From Lineus longissimus (taxonomy: Eukaryota > Nemertea > Pilidiophora > Heteronemertea > Lineidae), in assembly GCF_910592395.1 (NCBI RefSeq), contig NC_088326.1:625001-689000 (forward strand): a stretch of DNA of 64,000 nucleotides. Reading direction: 5' to 3'. A program made the position numbers and the translations under genes. The notes under the pieces are model-generated. The model saw only the letters and a program-made list of their open reading frames with translations, was not told the DNA's origin and did no database searches. This document shows, piece by piece, positions 53,283 to 64,000 of the stretch (within the stretch, counting starts at the first letter, position 1; every line of letters starts with the position of its first letter).

Positions 53283-54619
53283 GACAGGACAGTTTCCATA
53301 GCGATTTTGTGATCCTGCGTAAATTGTTGCATCGAATCATCTTAGGTGTAGAGTTATCATAGACATGGTCAGAAATTGGGGGTCAGAGTTTCTTGCTAAC
53401 CCACCCTATGGCATTAGTTAGGGTGACATAAAGGTCGGTGTCAGTGCATAGCGATGTAGGAATTACATCGTTAGCACAGGATTCAAGATTGATGAGAGTT
53501 TGCCCTTTTTTGACCCCAGATTTTGCTGTGCCCATTGTTATTATGACATATCTCAACCATTCATTGTTTGTCAAATTCCGGTCATGATGTATAGTAAGTG
53601 TAAAAAAACATGATTCACTTTTGAAATTGAATAGCATTGAAAGTATCGTTCTGAACCTAATTAAATGGTAGTATCATCTCATTATTAAACTGTGCACTGG
53701 GAGTGGGAGCACTTAACATTGACATGTCTCAGCATGAGAATGATGACTTTGATGCTATTCAGTTTTAGAAGTTTATCATGTTTTTTTTACACCTAGTAGT
53801 TGCTTTGATTTTGATTTGACAGGTCGGGTGCTCAATTAACCCTCGGTGGGCTAAGATTAATTTCAGTGTGTCCAGCTCACCCAAAACCAACTTCTGAAAT
53901 TGGGGAGGGGGTAAATGGAGATGGAGGGTGTGGGTTAATGGAGATCTGCACCATACCTGTGAATTGTCGGGTAACTTATTTCTTCCAGGGTGATATCGCC
54001 TGTTTATGATGTGCCAGGGTGGTAGAATGCCTCCGAGATCTGGCATCTGGCGGCAAAGTGGGCCTAAGTTGGCAACAACTCTCGACTCCACCGCCATTTG
54101 CCTTGATCTGGAAAGCAACTAATTGCTAGTTTATGATGTGAAACGCTGGACCTGTAATGTCATGTGAAGTAGGTGTGTCTGTGTTTGGCTTTAGGCATAG
54201 TGCATATCACTGTTGCTTCGTGTCTGTGCCAATGATGATAAAAGACAGTAGGTTGGCGTTGGGGTGTATTTGAGAATCATTGCATAATTTGAAGGTGCTC
54301 CACCTATTTTGAATGGACGGGCTGGACATTGAATGGTTTAAAAGGTAGAGGCGCTAAAGGCTGCAGTCAAGACAAGTGTCAATTTGAGTAGTTATAATAG
54401 TCTTCGAGATGTTTTGTTTGAGAACTTGTAATGTCATACGAAACGTCATGGAAACGTCATGGAAACGTCATGGAGCCAACAATCAAAATGTTTTGCCAGT
54501 TCTGAAGCTGCAGAAGTCATCAGATACTTTCAGTGTTGTTCCCCGAGTTGTTAAGTAGCCTTACACTGTTACCACTGCACAAGGGGACCCATTGGATTGT
54601 TGACTCTGGTTGCTGAGGT

Positions 54620-54790
54620 GGTCATTACTATGGTTACCAGTTCTGGTTCCCATAGTAACAATCAAACATATGTATTCATGGTAGCTCTTGCCATGGTAAC
54701 ATATAAAACCATCCATGGTCAAAGTAAGTTGCATCCATGGTAACGAGACTGGTTTCTATGATGACATATAAACAGTATCCATGGTAATGA
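54620..54790. repeat. Cluster of CCATGGTAAC/X-box-like motifs
   Basis: The segment contains ATGGTTACCAG, CATAGTAAC, GCCATGGTAAC, CCATGGTCAA, CCATGGTAACG and CCATGGTAATG within about 170 bp, with ACATATAAA between several of them. A full palindrome GTAACCATGGTAAC occurs nearby at 55266-55279. Confidence 0.6.
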
Positions 54791-54979
54791 CAGCTGGTAC
54801 CTGTGGTGAATCGAAAAAGCAGCTTGTGATTCTTGTAACTGGCTGGGTATGATGTTTGTAGTGACTTTATTTCATATCATGACATGAAGTTCATTTGTAT
54901 TACTTTATAGGACTTTTAGAGTAGAGTTGTTGTGACCTGTTGTTTGTAATGCAATGTTGGTTTTAGTGACATCTAGTGG

Positions 54980-55776
54980 TCATTTATAGTACTGAGACTG
55001 GGGTATTTTTGGAATAGTTTCGTCAGAGAACCAGTGGTTGCAGTGGGCAGGTTTCTCAACATGGGGTGGCATAAATTTCATTTTTGTTTTCCTTATACCA
55101 ATCAACACCAAAAAAGTCACAAATGCTTTGCCTTTGAAATCCATTTCATCTGTAGCTAGGCTAGCGGTCCAATATGCATATTTGCTCAAAATACTTTTGT
55201 AGTCTCATCAGTCACCACTAGATGGCACTTGTTTTTTTGATCGAGCACGCTCATAGTCAATCACTGTAACCATGGTAACACGCTCATAGTTTGTATTATA
55301 AAGTACATATCTGGTCATAGTCGGGCAGGATTGGACAACTGTATCTGGGAAAACCTTCTGAACCATATCATATATGGGCAAAGTTTGGTGACTTGGACAC
55401 AGATTTCTTATCCTGCTCCGATCTTGCCAATTCCCAATAGGTGGCATTGTACAGAATGATGTTTCGTCTCTGTGAAAAGTTACTTTTCTATTGTACAGTT
55501 CCTGTTCAGCTTTTGTGTCGCCAAAAGCTCGGTAATCAATCAATGATTATGATAGCCTGAAATGTCTTTGCCCCTCTCACAAGTGTTCATGATATTCCTT
55601 ATTTGATCAAATAATTTCTGGGCTGTCTTCAGTTGTTCAAGAAGTGACACTTCTGTAAGCTGATTTAGAGTTTCTCTCCACAGTTTATGTACGGCTTTGC
55701 CCACTATCACTGAGGGCAGCCAAAATGATGACTTGATTGTCTTGATGTGCATCTCCACTAGAGTATGCCAGCCCAT
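54980..55776 (-). pseudogene. Possible broken gene: three adjacent minus-strand frames
   Basis: Three frames of 78, 111 and 69 codons (55776-55540, 55543-55208, 55189-54980) follow one another on the minus strand in different frames. The residues look protein-like (for example HKLWRETLNQLTEVSLLEQL and MPPIGNWQDRSRIRNLCPS). No splice sites join them: every frame across the first junction has a stop. I do not recognise the protein. It may be a frameshifted relic, or chance. Confidence 0.25.
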
Positions 55777-57784
55777 TGTATGATTGGGTCTTAACTTATG
55801 TATTTATTGAGTTTCCTTAGTAATTAGGTGAATCCTGAAAGGATTAAAACTGTTCAAATTCTCAACTCAGTTTCATCAAAGTTTTCTAAGTCGCCATAAT
55901 AGTTTATGCCGCCAGCTGCATTTCAGTTTACTTCAGTCAACGGCATCTTGTCTGATGAATAAAATACTAGGCCTTACTCCATGATTTTCCGACCCTGAAT
56001 GGTATTTGTATGGCATACCTTGGTCACTAGTCTGTACAGTCTTGTCACGTCTGCTAATTTATTCCATGTCAATTTACATATTTATTATCGGCTGCTGTAT
56101 TTAATAATTTGCATTTCTTTCGTCAGTGAAGGTACAGGCAGCTGTATTGGATCGTGTATATTATCAGCGGCTTAACAGGGTGTCCCGAAAAGATATCTGA
56201 AAAGAATGAACACGTTAAGTCATAATTTGATGTGAAAATTGTGGTTGGTGTTGACCAATGCTGTGAACTGCAAAACAATTGTACCTCTTTTTTGGGACAC
56301 ACTGTCAAATAAGCCGCCATGCTTCCTAGTGCCTCTAGTGGCAATTCTTAGAACTACGCTCCATTGTTCGACTCTTCCGGATTGCCTCTTGTCAATTACA
56401 TCAAAAGAAAATGGAAATAACGGCCAAACTTTTGATGAAATTGACATCAGGAGCCCTGGGGTTCTTTATCCTTATATTCATATGGTGTATTTTTTGCAAA
56501 ACTTTGTATTGAAAACTAAAAAAAATGTAATTGTGTTCAGATGACCCTATAGTAGACTCCCTAGAAATTGAAAAATGTGTGACATTCATGCAGGTTTTCA
56601 TTGAACTTCTCATCCAGAAATTCCTGATAGGTGGGAGAAGTTATCCCATTGTGAGGTGGCAAGTCTTATAATGATAGTCAGCGAGGCAAACATTAATCTA
56701 ATAACAGTTGTTTCAGTGGTCATTTTGTAAAATCCTATGCCAACTCGATCTTGCCGGTTGGGGGGGGCACCTGTTCAAAAGGCCTATCTTGCGCAAGACA
56801 ACCGGCTTAATAGCGTTGACACAGAAGAGCGCCATCTATACATGGATTCTGAAAGCATCTTCTCCACTGATTTTGTGGCGAGTTCTTCATGTTGTTTCCG
56901 CGATGACTATAGATTTTCAAAAAAATATTCGTCATTTGTGCTACCGTAGTTTGGAAGACTTCTTGTGCCTTTTGTTATTGCTGGTTCAAGTTGCTCCATC
57001 AGCGTTAGAAGTTATGTTGACATTAAGTCTTAACGCTTCGATTGTAAATGAAAGTTACTGAATAAGATATGGCTTAGTTAATGCTGATGTTAGTCTCCAA
57101 GGCCGATTGAGCAACTGGGCCCTGAAGGTTGTATGATTCCTTTCCCCCAAACCCTGGGACATAGAATTTATGTTCAAAATAAAGCTACCCTTACATCAGT
57201 TTTGGCTTGGAGTCCAATTATTTAGTTGCCATGTTTTCAATATATCAGCTATTGACACTCCTCACACAGTGGTGTTGAAGGTGTCGATCTGCTTGTGAGA
57301 GCGAGTGAAAACGACTCAACCACTGCCTTGGGTAGGCATGTTTGCCCCAATGCTGTCCCAGGTACACAAGGTACATGAGCTGCTTCATGTTGGCTACTTG
57401 AGTTGCCAAGTACAGTGCTTGGGCCTGTCTTCAAAAGCACAATGAGATGGAAGATCTACCAAAGCCAAGGGCTGTTGACTGGGCTTATTATATGACATGT
57501 ATGACAGGGAGGTCTCATCATTTCATTCCTTCCGAAGACTGGAAGTGCGCGTTGCACTCCCGACTCAAAATTGATGACCAGCTGGAAGAGGCTAATGGTC
57601 GGATTGATAACCAGCTGAATGAGTTCATTGTTAACCAGCTGGAAGAGTCAAATGGTGAGATTGGAAGAAGTCGGCTTGGTACCATTAAGCCCCGCGTGAT
57701 GGCGCACGCAATGACCCAACGCGCCGCCTAGCGGCAAAAGATCAAAGCTGGCGAATCTGATAATAGGGGGCGAAACCATACGGT

Positions 57785-59805
57785 GTCGCACCAGAAAGGC
57801 CAGTGGAGTTGACGGTATTACAAACGAACTTATCATTAACACCGGGGAGTATTTAATAGATTTTTATTATAATTTGTTTAACAGAATTTTGGACAGTGGA
57901 TGCATACCGACAAATTGGATTAATGGCATTATAAAACCAATCTATAAGAAAAAGGGTGATAGAACAAAGGGTGAGAATTACAGAGGTATTACTTTATTAA
58001 GCTGTTTAGGTAAATTGTTCACAGCTATTTTAAATAGCAGGTTAGACGAGTATGTGAATTTACACGAGGTATTAGGTGAAGAACAAACAGGTTTCAGATC
58101 AGGTTACTCTACCATGGACAATGTTTTTGTTCTGAAGTGTTTGATTGATTTGTATTTGAGTAAGGGCAAACGCTTATATGTGGTATTTATTGATTTCAAA
58201 CAAGCTTTCGATAAAATATGGAGGTTAGGACTTTGGCGTAAACTTATTGGAAATGGTATAAACGGTAAAATATTGAATGTCATGGTAAATATGTATGATA
58301 AAGCGAAATCGTGTGTTCAGATTAACAATAATAGATCAGATTATTTTCCGTGTTCCATAGGGGTTAGGCAGGGCGAAAATATGTCGCCACTCTTATTTGC
58401 GTTATATCTAAACGATTTTGAAATTTTTTTGAACGACCATGGTTTTAATGGTCCTTCTGATTTACATATCAATAGCCGATGTGAGTTTTTAGACAACTTG
58501 GAGATTTTTTTGAAGCTGGCAATATTATTGTATGCGGACGATATGATTCTTATGGCAGATGATCCTAACGAGTTACAAAACGCCCTGAACTTATTGCACG
58601 ATTACTGTGAGGAGTGGCATCTGATCGTAAATATTAAGAAAACCAAGGCAATGATTTTTTCTCGGGGAAAGCTTAGAGTAAATATACCGGAATTTAGATA
58701 TAATGGGGGTAGGGTCGAGTTGGTAGACCATTTCACATACTTAGGCGTAACATTCTCATATAATGGAAATTTTGCGAGGGCAATAAAAGATAGATATAAT
58801 AAAGGTATGAAAGCCATGTTTGGTGTACTGAGAGCGTGTAGAAGACTTTCTCTTACGGTCGAATTGAGTCTAGACATATTTGACAAAGTAGTCACACCAG
58901 TTTTGCTATACGGTAGTGAGGTGTGGGGTAACCAAAACACCGAGTTGCTGGACCGTGTACAAGTTAAATTTTGCAAATATTTGCTACGATTACCGTTAAG
59001 AACTCCTACAGTAATGGTAATGGGAGAACTTGGGCGACACTCTTTGAAGATTCACATAGCCGTGCGAATGTTATCTTTTTGGAACAGACTCAGAATTGGA
59101 AAAACAGATAAATGGGCTTATATCTTTTATAACATAACTAGGGAGCATTTAGACAAGGGTTATTTAAACCAAGGCTGGTGTAAAAGTGTGAAAACTGTTC
59201 TAGACGGCTGTGGCCTCACTCAAATTTGGTATACTCCCGAGGTTTTGTCCCTACGAGAACTGAAAATTGTAGTTGAACAGATAATGAGAGACCAGTGTGA
59301 ACAACTATGGAGAAACGAGGTAAATAACGATTTCAGATGTATAATTTATAGAATGTTTAAACAAAACCTGAATATGGAGCCCTATGTTAAAAAATTACCA
59401 TTATATCAAACGGTCAGTATTTGTAAATTTCGTACTGGATCTATAAAATTCCCAGAAACAGTAACCAGAATGTATAGAAATGAAACTGCAGAAAATATTT
59501 GTGGTCTTTGTGACCAGGTTTGTGTAAGAGACGAACTTCATTATTTTATTACGTGTCCGTATTTCCGTCACATGCGAGTAAGGTTGTTTCCAAACTTAAA
59601 AGAATTACCTCAGGTTTTTTATCATGAATTTTTCCATCGCATTATGACTAAATGTTCCCGGGTAAACTTAGACAATATTCATAGTTTTTGTAAAGAATTC
59701 ATCAGCTTGGTCCACCATATGTAAATGTTAAATCATGTAACCTCTTATACCCGAAAGGGTTTTTTGGAGAGAAATAAATTATGTTATGTTATGTTATGTT
59801 ATGTT
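57785..59805 (+). mobile_element. 5'-truncated LINE (non-LTR retrotransposon)
   Basis: The insert begins near the start of the reverse transcriptase domain and runs to a 3' end with AATAAA (59774-59779) followed by five TATGT units (59781-59805), a simple-repeat tail of the kind some LINEs use instead of poly-A. The endonuclease region and ORF1 are absent, as expected from incomplete reverse transcription. The 5' junction is placed only by loss of similarity. Confidence 0.85.
57793..59724 (+). CDS. LINE reverse transcriptase ORF, 5'-truncated but uninterrupted
   Basis: The frame is open for over 640 codons from RKASGVDGITNEL, and also reads open further upstream in non-LINE sequence. There is no true start codon at the junction. 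Reverse transcriptase motifs appear in order: PTNWINGIIKPIYKKKGD, NYRGITLLSC, EQTGFRSGYST, VFIDFKQAFDKIW (first catalytic Asp), GVRQGENMSPLLF, ILLYADDMILMAD (catalytic YADD) and FTYLGVTF. A C-terminal Cys/His motif reads CGLCDQV...ELHYFITC. The element lacks the endonuclease, so it cannot move by itself. The lack of stops or frameshifts suggests a recent insertion. Clade was not settled. Confidence 0.85.
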   Translation, partial: RKASGVDGITNELIINTGEYLIDFYYNLFNRILDSGCIPTNWINGIIKPIYKKKGDRTKGENYRGITLLSCLGKLFTAILNSRLDEYVNLHEVLGEEQTGFRSGYSTMDNVFVLKCLIDLYLSKGKRLYVVFIDFKQAFDKIWRLGLWRKLIGNGINGKILNVMVNMYDKAKSCVQINNNRSDYFPCSIGVRQGENMSPLLFALYLNDFEIFLNDHGFNGPSDLHINSRCEFLDNLEIFLKLAILLYADDMILMADDPNELQNALNLLHDYCEEWHLIVNIKKTKAMIFSRGKLRVNIPEFRYNGGRVELVDHFTYLGVTFSYNGNFARAIKDRYNKGMKAMFGVLRACRRLSLTVELSLDIFDKVVTPVLLYGSEVWGNQNTELLDRVQVKFCKYLLRLPLRTPTVMVMGELGRHSLKIHIAVRMLSFWNRLRIGKTDKWAYIFYNITREHLDKGYLNQGWCKSVKTVLDGCGLTQIWYTPEVLSLRELKIVVEQIMRDQCEQLWRNEVNNDFRCIIYRMFKQNLNMEPYVKKLPLYQTVSICKFRTGSIKFPETVTRMYRNETAENICGLCDQVCVRDELHYFITCPYFRHMRVRLFPNLKELPQVFYHEFFHRIMTKCSRVNLDNIHSFCKEFISLVHHM

Positions 59806-60205
59806 TACCACAGACCCGACAGGGCCAGAGTTTACCATATACCTGCTGTGGGGCTTATATTACTAACGGGTCACTGTGATCTCATTATGGACTTATGCAT
59901 ATCGCGCGAAGCTACTTAGCCTATTACCATTACTAGCATTAGGCCCCACGTACTGGCATCATGCCTAGTCTCTCTTAACTAAGCACAGTCAACAGACACC
60001 ACTATACCCTCTCACACAGTAGAAACCACAAACGCCCACCCCTTCCTCCAAGTTCCTGCTACCTTAATACTTCTGGATGCCCAGTTGAAAGAGTTCAAAA
60101 AGGGGTTGGGATTGAGAACCAGCTGGAAAAGCTTCAGAAAACCTGTTAAGAGTTCTGCAAAACTTGGACAAGGAAGACATCTCTATGTGTATCAAAAAGG
60201 GTAGG

Positions 60206-61745
60206 CGATAAAGCTTGGAACCAGTGAAACCTTGAAACCAGTGATAAACCTTGGAATCAGTCCTAGCAAGGAATATTAAAACGTCTACAACTGGTGCGAG
60301 AGAGCTAGGTTGTGATGATTTCTCCATGTCAGGTCCTTGGTTTTGAAAGCCTTGTCGATCCTTTCTGAGATGTCCTGTACATAGCAAAGCGGACAGCATG
60401 TCTCAATGGTGCGAGAGGCATCGATTGTGAGGATGTCCACATGTTGAGCCCTTGTTGAACAAGGCACTATGGATATATTTTCTGGACCATACGGCAAAAG
60501 ATGATGGCAGCTCATGAGCCTGAGGAGATGGGGCTTATTCGGGACGAGACAGTCTAAGACTGCAAGAATAAGTAGAGAGAAACATCAAACGATTGCAACG
60601 GTATGCCAACCAGCAGATCCTTTTCAGAGACATTCTGTATAGGAAGGCAACAGTATACACTGGAAAGCTCGATTGTGTTTTTGTTTCTGGCCATGATCCT
60701 TTGTAGTCTATACAAACCTTATTCTGTTATTGCAAGGCGAAGGCGCAGATTTCAATCGCATGTCTTACAATTCTGAAAGAGGTAGGTTGTGAAAATGTCT
60801 CCATGTCAGTCATTTGAGGCAATACTCCTTCTTTTCTGAGACAGTAAGGTTGCGACAGTACCGAACAATTGTGGCCGAGTAAGATGAGTAGGCCTATGCA
60901 CCGAACTACCCCGACCCCGCTTGACAACCCCTAGATGCAGATGTTCTTTCTGGATGTGCTATAAACAATGGCGCCGTGACGGCTCCTATCCCATTTTATG
61001 GCTTTTCCATCTGCTGCCGAAGGAAAGCCGATACGGCTCCTATCCCATTTTATAGCTTTCGCATCTGCAACGGAAAGGGAAAATGGACCCGCCCAATGAG
61101 GTTTGGGGGGAGGGGGGTAGGGGTGAATGAACTCTCACAAAACAAAACAAAAAACAGGGTCATTGCAGCGTTCTTTGCCAGAGATATTATCATCTTAAAT
61201 TCATAGTCAGTTTCAGGACCCATACGTGGTTTCTAAAGCCAAAAAACGCCATTTTGAGGGTTGGTTTGTGGACCCAATACCCCGCCAAATTTGAGGACCA
61301 TATTTGGTTGTTTCCAACCAACGACATAGGGGTAGTGGTGGTGGTGGTGGGATACCATGAAAAAAAATTGTTCCATTTGTCGTGGAACACAACAAACTGA
61401 GACGGCTCAAATTGTCCCAGATCTGCCCAGTCTAGATTTCGGGGAATGGGGACAACTTACTAGCTGTGCATTGTATGTCCACCAACCCAAATCCAGCGCC
61501 TGTTGATAAAAATCTTTTGAGGAACCAGCTCCAAGTAGACTGGATGCAATGAACTGGCTTGGCCTTGGTACCTGATACATCAAGGAAGGACAATCGGGAT
61601 GACGAATGGACTGCACATGAGTCTGGTCCTCAGAGTTGGGAGGGTATAAATCGTGGAAGGAACAGTGATCCCACGGTTTAGTACCGACTATTCCAAGGTT
61701 TATCACTGGTTACATGGTTTCACTGATTCCAAGCTTTATCAACTA
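60206..61745. repeat. Inverted repeat pair, about 60 bp arms, 1.4 kb apart
   Basis: GATAAAGCTTGGAACCAGTG plus AAACC...CCAGTGATAAACCTTGG at 60206-60264 reappears inverted at 61686-61745 with few changes. Outside the arms similarity fades. It could be the ends of an old element or two copies of one repeat inserted in opposite directions. Confidence 0.6.
60979..61086. repeat. 54-bp tandem duplication
   Basis: ACGGCTCCTATCCCATTTTA begins at 60979 and again at 61033, with matching flanks (CTTTTCCATCTGC against CTTTCGCATCTGC). Two copies only. Confidence 0.75.
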
Positions 61746-62321
61746 CCATCAAAAAGCCTGAAAGAACTGACCAGTTCATTTTCTGATTAGACTACGTCAA
61801 ACTAAAGTAAAAGAATAATGCAATACCAGAATTTCATCTACACGTGATATTTGTTGCAAAATGATAAATGCACGAGTACAGAAAATCAAGCACACAATTT
61901 GATCTCTAGTAGGCCTAGAGACTTGCAAACATTTCGAATAAGTGAGAATCGCTTAATGACTTTTGCACATGAATGAAATCAACATAGATGCATTCTTAGC
62001 AGAAATGTCGCCTGTTTAACAGGAAAAAGACTACATACACAAGTCTCATCATGATTACAACATTTGCATTCAAAACTGTATAGGTAACAAACAAATGACA
62101 ATTTTCAATTCTCAAATGAAATTCTCAGTTTTCTAGCAATACAGTAGTTTAAGATTCAACATCGTCAAGCAAGCTACTATAGCAAGCGACACAGAGTCTT
62201 TATGGCAAATGGAACAGTCATGAACACAAAAGGGTTAATACGTTTGCAAATAGGACAGATAAGTCTGCTACATTAGCAATATGTGGTTTTAGCAGTAAAG
62301 ATCATCATGGTTGTTGCTAAC

Positions 62322-63999
62322 TCATGCGACACAGATCTGGTTTTGGAGATTCTTGATGTTGTCTGCTGAGAATTCTTTAAGCTTTCGCAGCATCCTGGAA
62401 CAGAAAAGATGCCAAATTGAGGTTGACAATGAAATAGAAGTGATATCCACCAAGTCATCTGGCTGTGACTTTGTCGTCAAGAGACTGTTCACCAACGCCT
62501 GATGAAGGCTAACCACCTTGATGTGACCATACCAAGACAGGAACCTAAGGCCCCTCGATTGTTAGAGGACTGAAAACAAGCATTATATACCTGAACACTT
62601 TCATCCTATTCTGTGCTTCCTCAAACTCCTTAGCCTTCCTCCTCGCTACAGCGATGACCTCTTCAGGCAGGTCGGCTAACCTCGCCGCGTTGAAGCCGTA
62701 ACTCTTTGGACACTCGCCCTTGATGAACTTGTACAAGAATGTGATGGTCTCCTGACTCGGGTCTTCCTCATTTTCATTCTCAACCATGCATGCCTGGAAA
62801 CATTCAGAACTTATCAACAAACTGACAACTTGAAAGTGGATGAGCATGACAAGAATCACAAACTGAGCACTGACTACATGTGAGCTCGAAAAATTTCAAA
62901 TGTCTTCGACTGAAACACAGAGATAACAACTGTAACTACTCAAAAACATAAAGAACCAGTGCTTTTCTATCTGCTTCGTTACCGGCAGAAAATTTCCCAT
63001 TCCGATCAAAAAATAGGGCACAGGAGGCCAACTTACCATATGACCACATCTTATATTCGGATCGTGCGAGAATTCCTCAACCAACGAATGATAGTGCGTC
63101 GAGAATAACGTCCTGCATCGAATGTTCTGCGAGAGTTCGTTGACGACTGCACATGCTATTGCGGTGCCATCATAGGTGGCCGTACCTCGTCCCAGCTCAT
63201 CCATGAGGACCAAGGAATGCTGCGTGGCGTGTTGGAGGATGGCAGACGTCTCACTCAATTCAACAAAAAACGTACTCTCACCTGAAAGAAGATATGATAG
63301 TATTTCACATCAAAGTGCAATCTCTCTCTTGGTTGAATGCAGCCTTTTTGGTAAATAACATAATCTGTTTTTGCAGTGATATTCCATTAAACTGAAACAG
63401 TGATCAACTCACCTGCCATAATTCTGTCCGATGCTCCCAAACGTGTGAATACTCTATCAACAGGTGTCAGGCAACACTTCTCAGCCGGTACATAGCAACC
63501 CTGAAATGAGTTAAGATCACAGTTACCATGACTACATCAAATCTTGAGCTAGGCTACAAACAAAGGCAGCACATTCTAAAGAGGTAGTGGTTTTTTCAGC
63601 AAAGTCTCATTACTTCACAGTAATGGGTATGAATGGGTCATAATGGGTTGTTGCATCAACTGATAAACTTACCAACTGAGCCGTGATAACAATCAGACCG
63701 ACTTGTCTCATCAAAGTCGACTTGCCACCCATGTTTGGTCCCGTAACCAAGACAACGCTGCTGTCCGTGTTCCCTTTGGTATCCTCATCATTTTCCTGCA
63801 AAATTAAATCGAAGTTTCTGAAAACTTCCTCAAAACAATACCCAACATTAGGAAAACAACATGCTTATTCCTTGAGGGCTTGATAAAGTGGCCTAGGATG
63901 ACCTTTGAACATGTTAGGGCAGAAGCACTTACTCAAGAACTACATGTATACATGTATACTTACATCCTTGGTCCCAACAACTGTGTCATTGGGGATGAA
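62322..63999 (-). CDS. MSH6: DNA mismatch repair protein MSH6, C-terminal part
   Basis: Six exons give about 256 C-terminal residues: 63999-63964 (partial; it runs off the window), 63795-63673, 63500-63413, 63281-63037, 62793-62591 and 62394-62322. MSH6 pairs with MSH2 in the MutS-alpha complex, which recognises base mismatches and small loops in nuclear DNA. The visible part is the MutS ATPase: Walker [15 protein letters not shown], then [20 protein letters not shown] and [20 protein letters not shown], the Walker B and signature region [16 protein letters not shown], and the switch His in [12 protein letters not shown]. The helix-turn-helix end [20 protein letters not shown] follows. [17 protein letters not shown] marks MSH6 rather than MSH2 or MSH3. 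The N-terminal domains lie beyond the right edge. Confidence 0.95.
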
Positions 64000-64000
64000 A

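Larger units (their letters stand above)
53283..57784. other. Downstream of the MBOAT pair, mostly non-coding
   Basis: No spliced gene is supported. The stretch holds an 11-bp tandem repeat (GAAACGTCATG, three units near 54440-54475), a cluster of CCATGGTAAC motifs (54620-54790), three short minus-strand frames (54980-55776), and an imperfect repeat of CAGCTGGAAGAG/CAGCTGAATGAG near 57578-57660. A possible late AATAAA lies near 57178. Confidence 0.45.
59806..62321. other. Repeat-rich intergenic sequence upstream of the MSH6 3' end
   Basis: No coding sequence is supported. The stretch contains diverged repeats at 60289, 60405 and 60767, a 54-bp tandem duplication (60979-61086), and a 60-bp inverted repeat pair (about 60206-60264 and 61686-61745). 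The part nearest 62321 is probably the MSH6 3' UTR. Confidence 0.5.

Overview
The window is nuclear DNA from an animal. Coding regions are split into short exons with GT-AG splice sites, and the genes are metazoan: L1-like and NCAM/fasciclin-II-like cell adhesion molecules, MCM3, TSEN34, MBOAT1/2-type acyltransferases and MSH6. Small inverted-repeat elements, tRNA-derived SINEs and a LINE suggest a repeat-rich, probably marine, invertebrate bilaterian. The sequence alone does not let me name a phylum. Exon boundaries below were read by eye from splice sites and frame continuity. Every complete gene model closes in frame.

Layout, left to right. 1-6983: no coding sequence seen; scattered GTTGCCATGGCAAC-type motifs, a pogo-like MITE, a fold-back element, and probably the 3' UTR of the next gene. 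6984-13577 (-): a 906-residue, single-pass receptor with five Ig domains of L1 type, no fibronectin repeats and an unrecognised cytoplasmic domain of about 330 residues. 15130-20619 (+): a 799-residue NCAM/fasciclin-II-like protein with five Ig and two FN3 domains and a predicted GPI anchor, head-to-head with the first. Its 3' flank carries a MITE inside another MITE. 22950-28937 (-): MCM3, complete, 841 residues. 29871-31872 (+): TSEN34, first coding exon not found, with a GC-AG intron; it lies head-to-head with MCM3 across a gap holding an E2F-type site. 35297-42419 (-) and 42857-53282 (+): two MBOAT1/2-type lysophospholipid acyltransferase paralogues, head-to-head across 437 bp, with nearly the same exon structure and both ending in a KKXX signal. 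53283-62321: repeat-rich, with a 5'-truncated LINE whose reverse transcriptase frame is open (57793-59724). 62322-64000 (-): the C-terminal part of MSH6, running off the window.

The genes form alternating head-to-head and tail-to-tail pairs rather than a pathway. MCM3 and MSH6 serve DNA replication and repair, TSEN34 tRNA splicing, the MBOAT pair membrane phospholipid remodelling, and the two Ig genes cell adhesion or recognition. The points most worth following are the receptor that joins an L1-like ectodomain to an unknown cytoplasmic domain, the inverted MBOAT duplication, the nested TTAA-flanked palindrome, and the recurrent X-box-like motif. I found no gene cluster that I can defend as a new multi-gene system.
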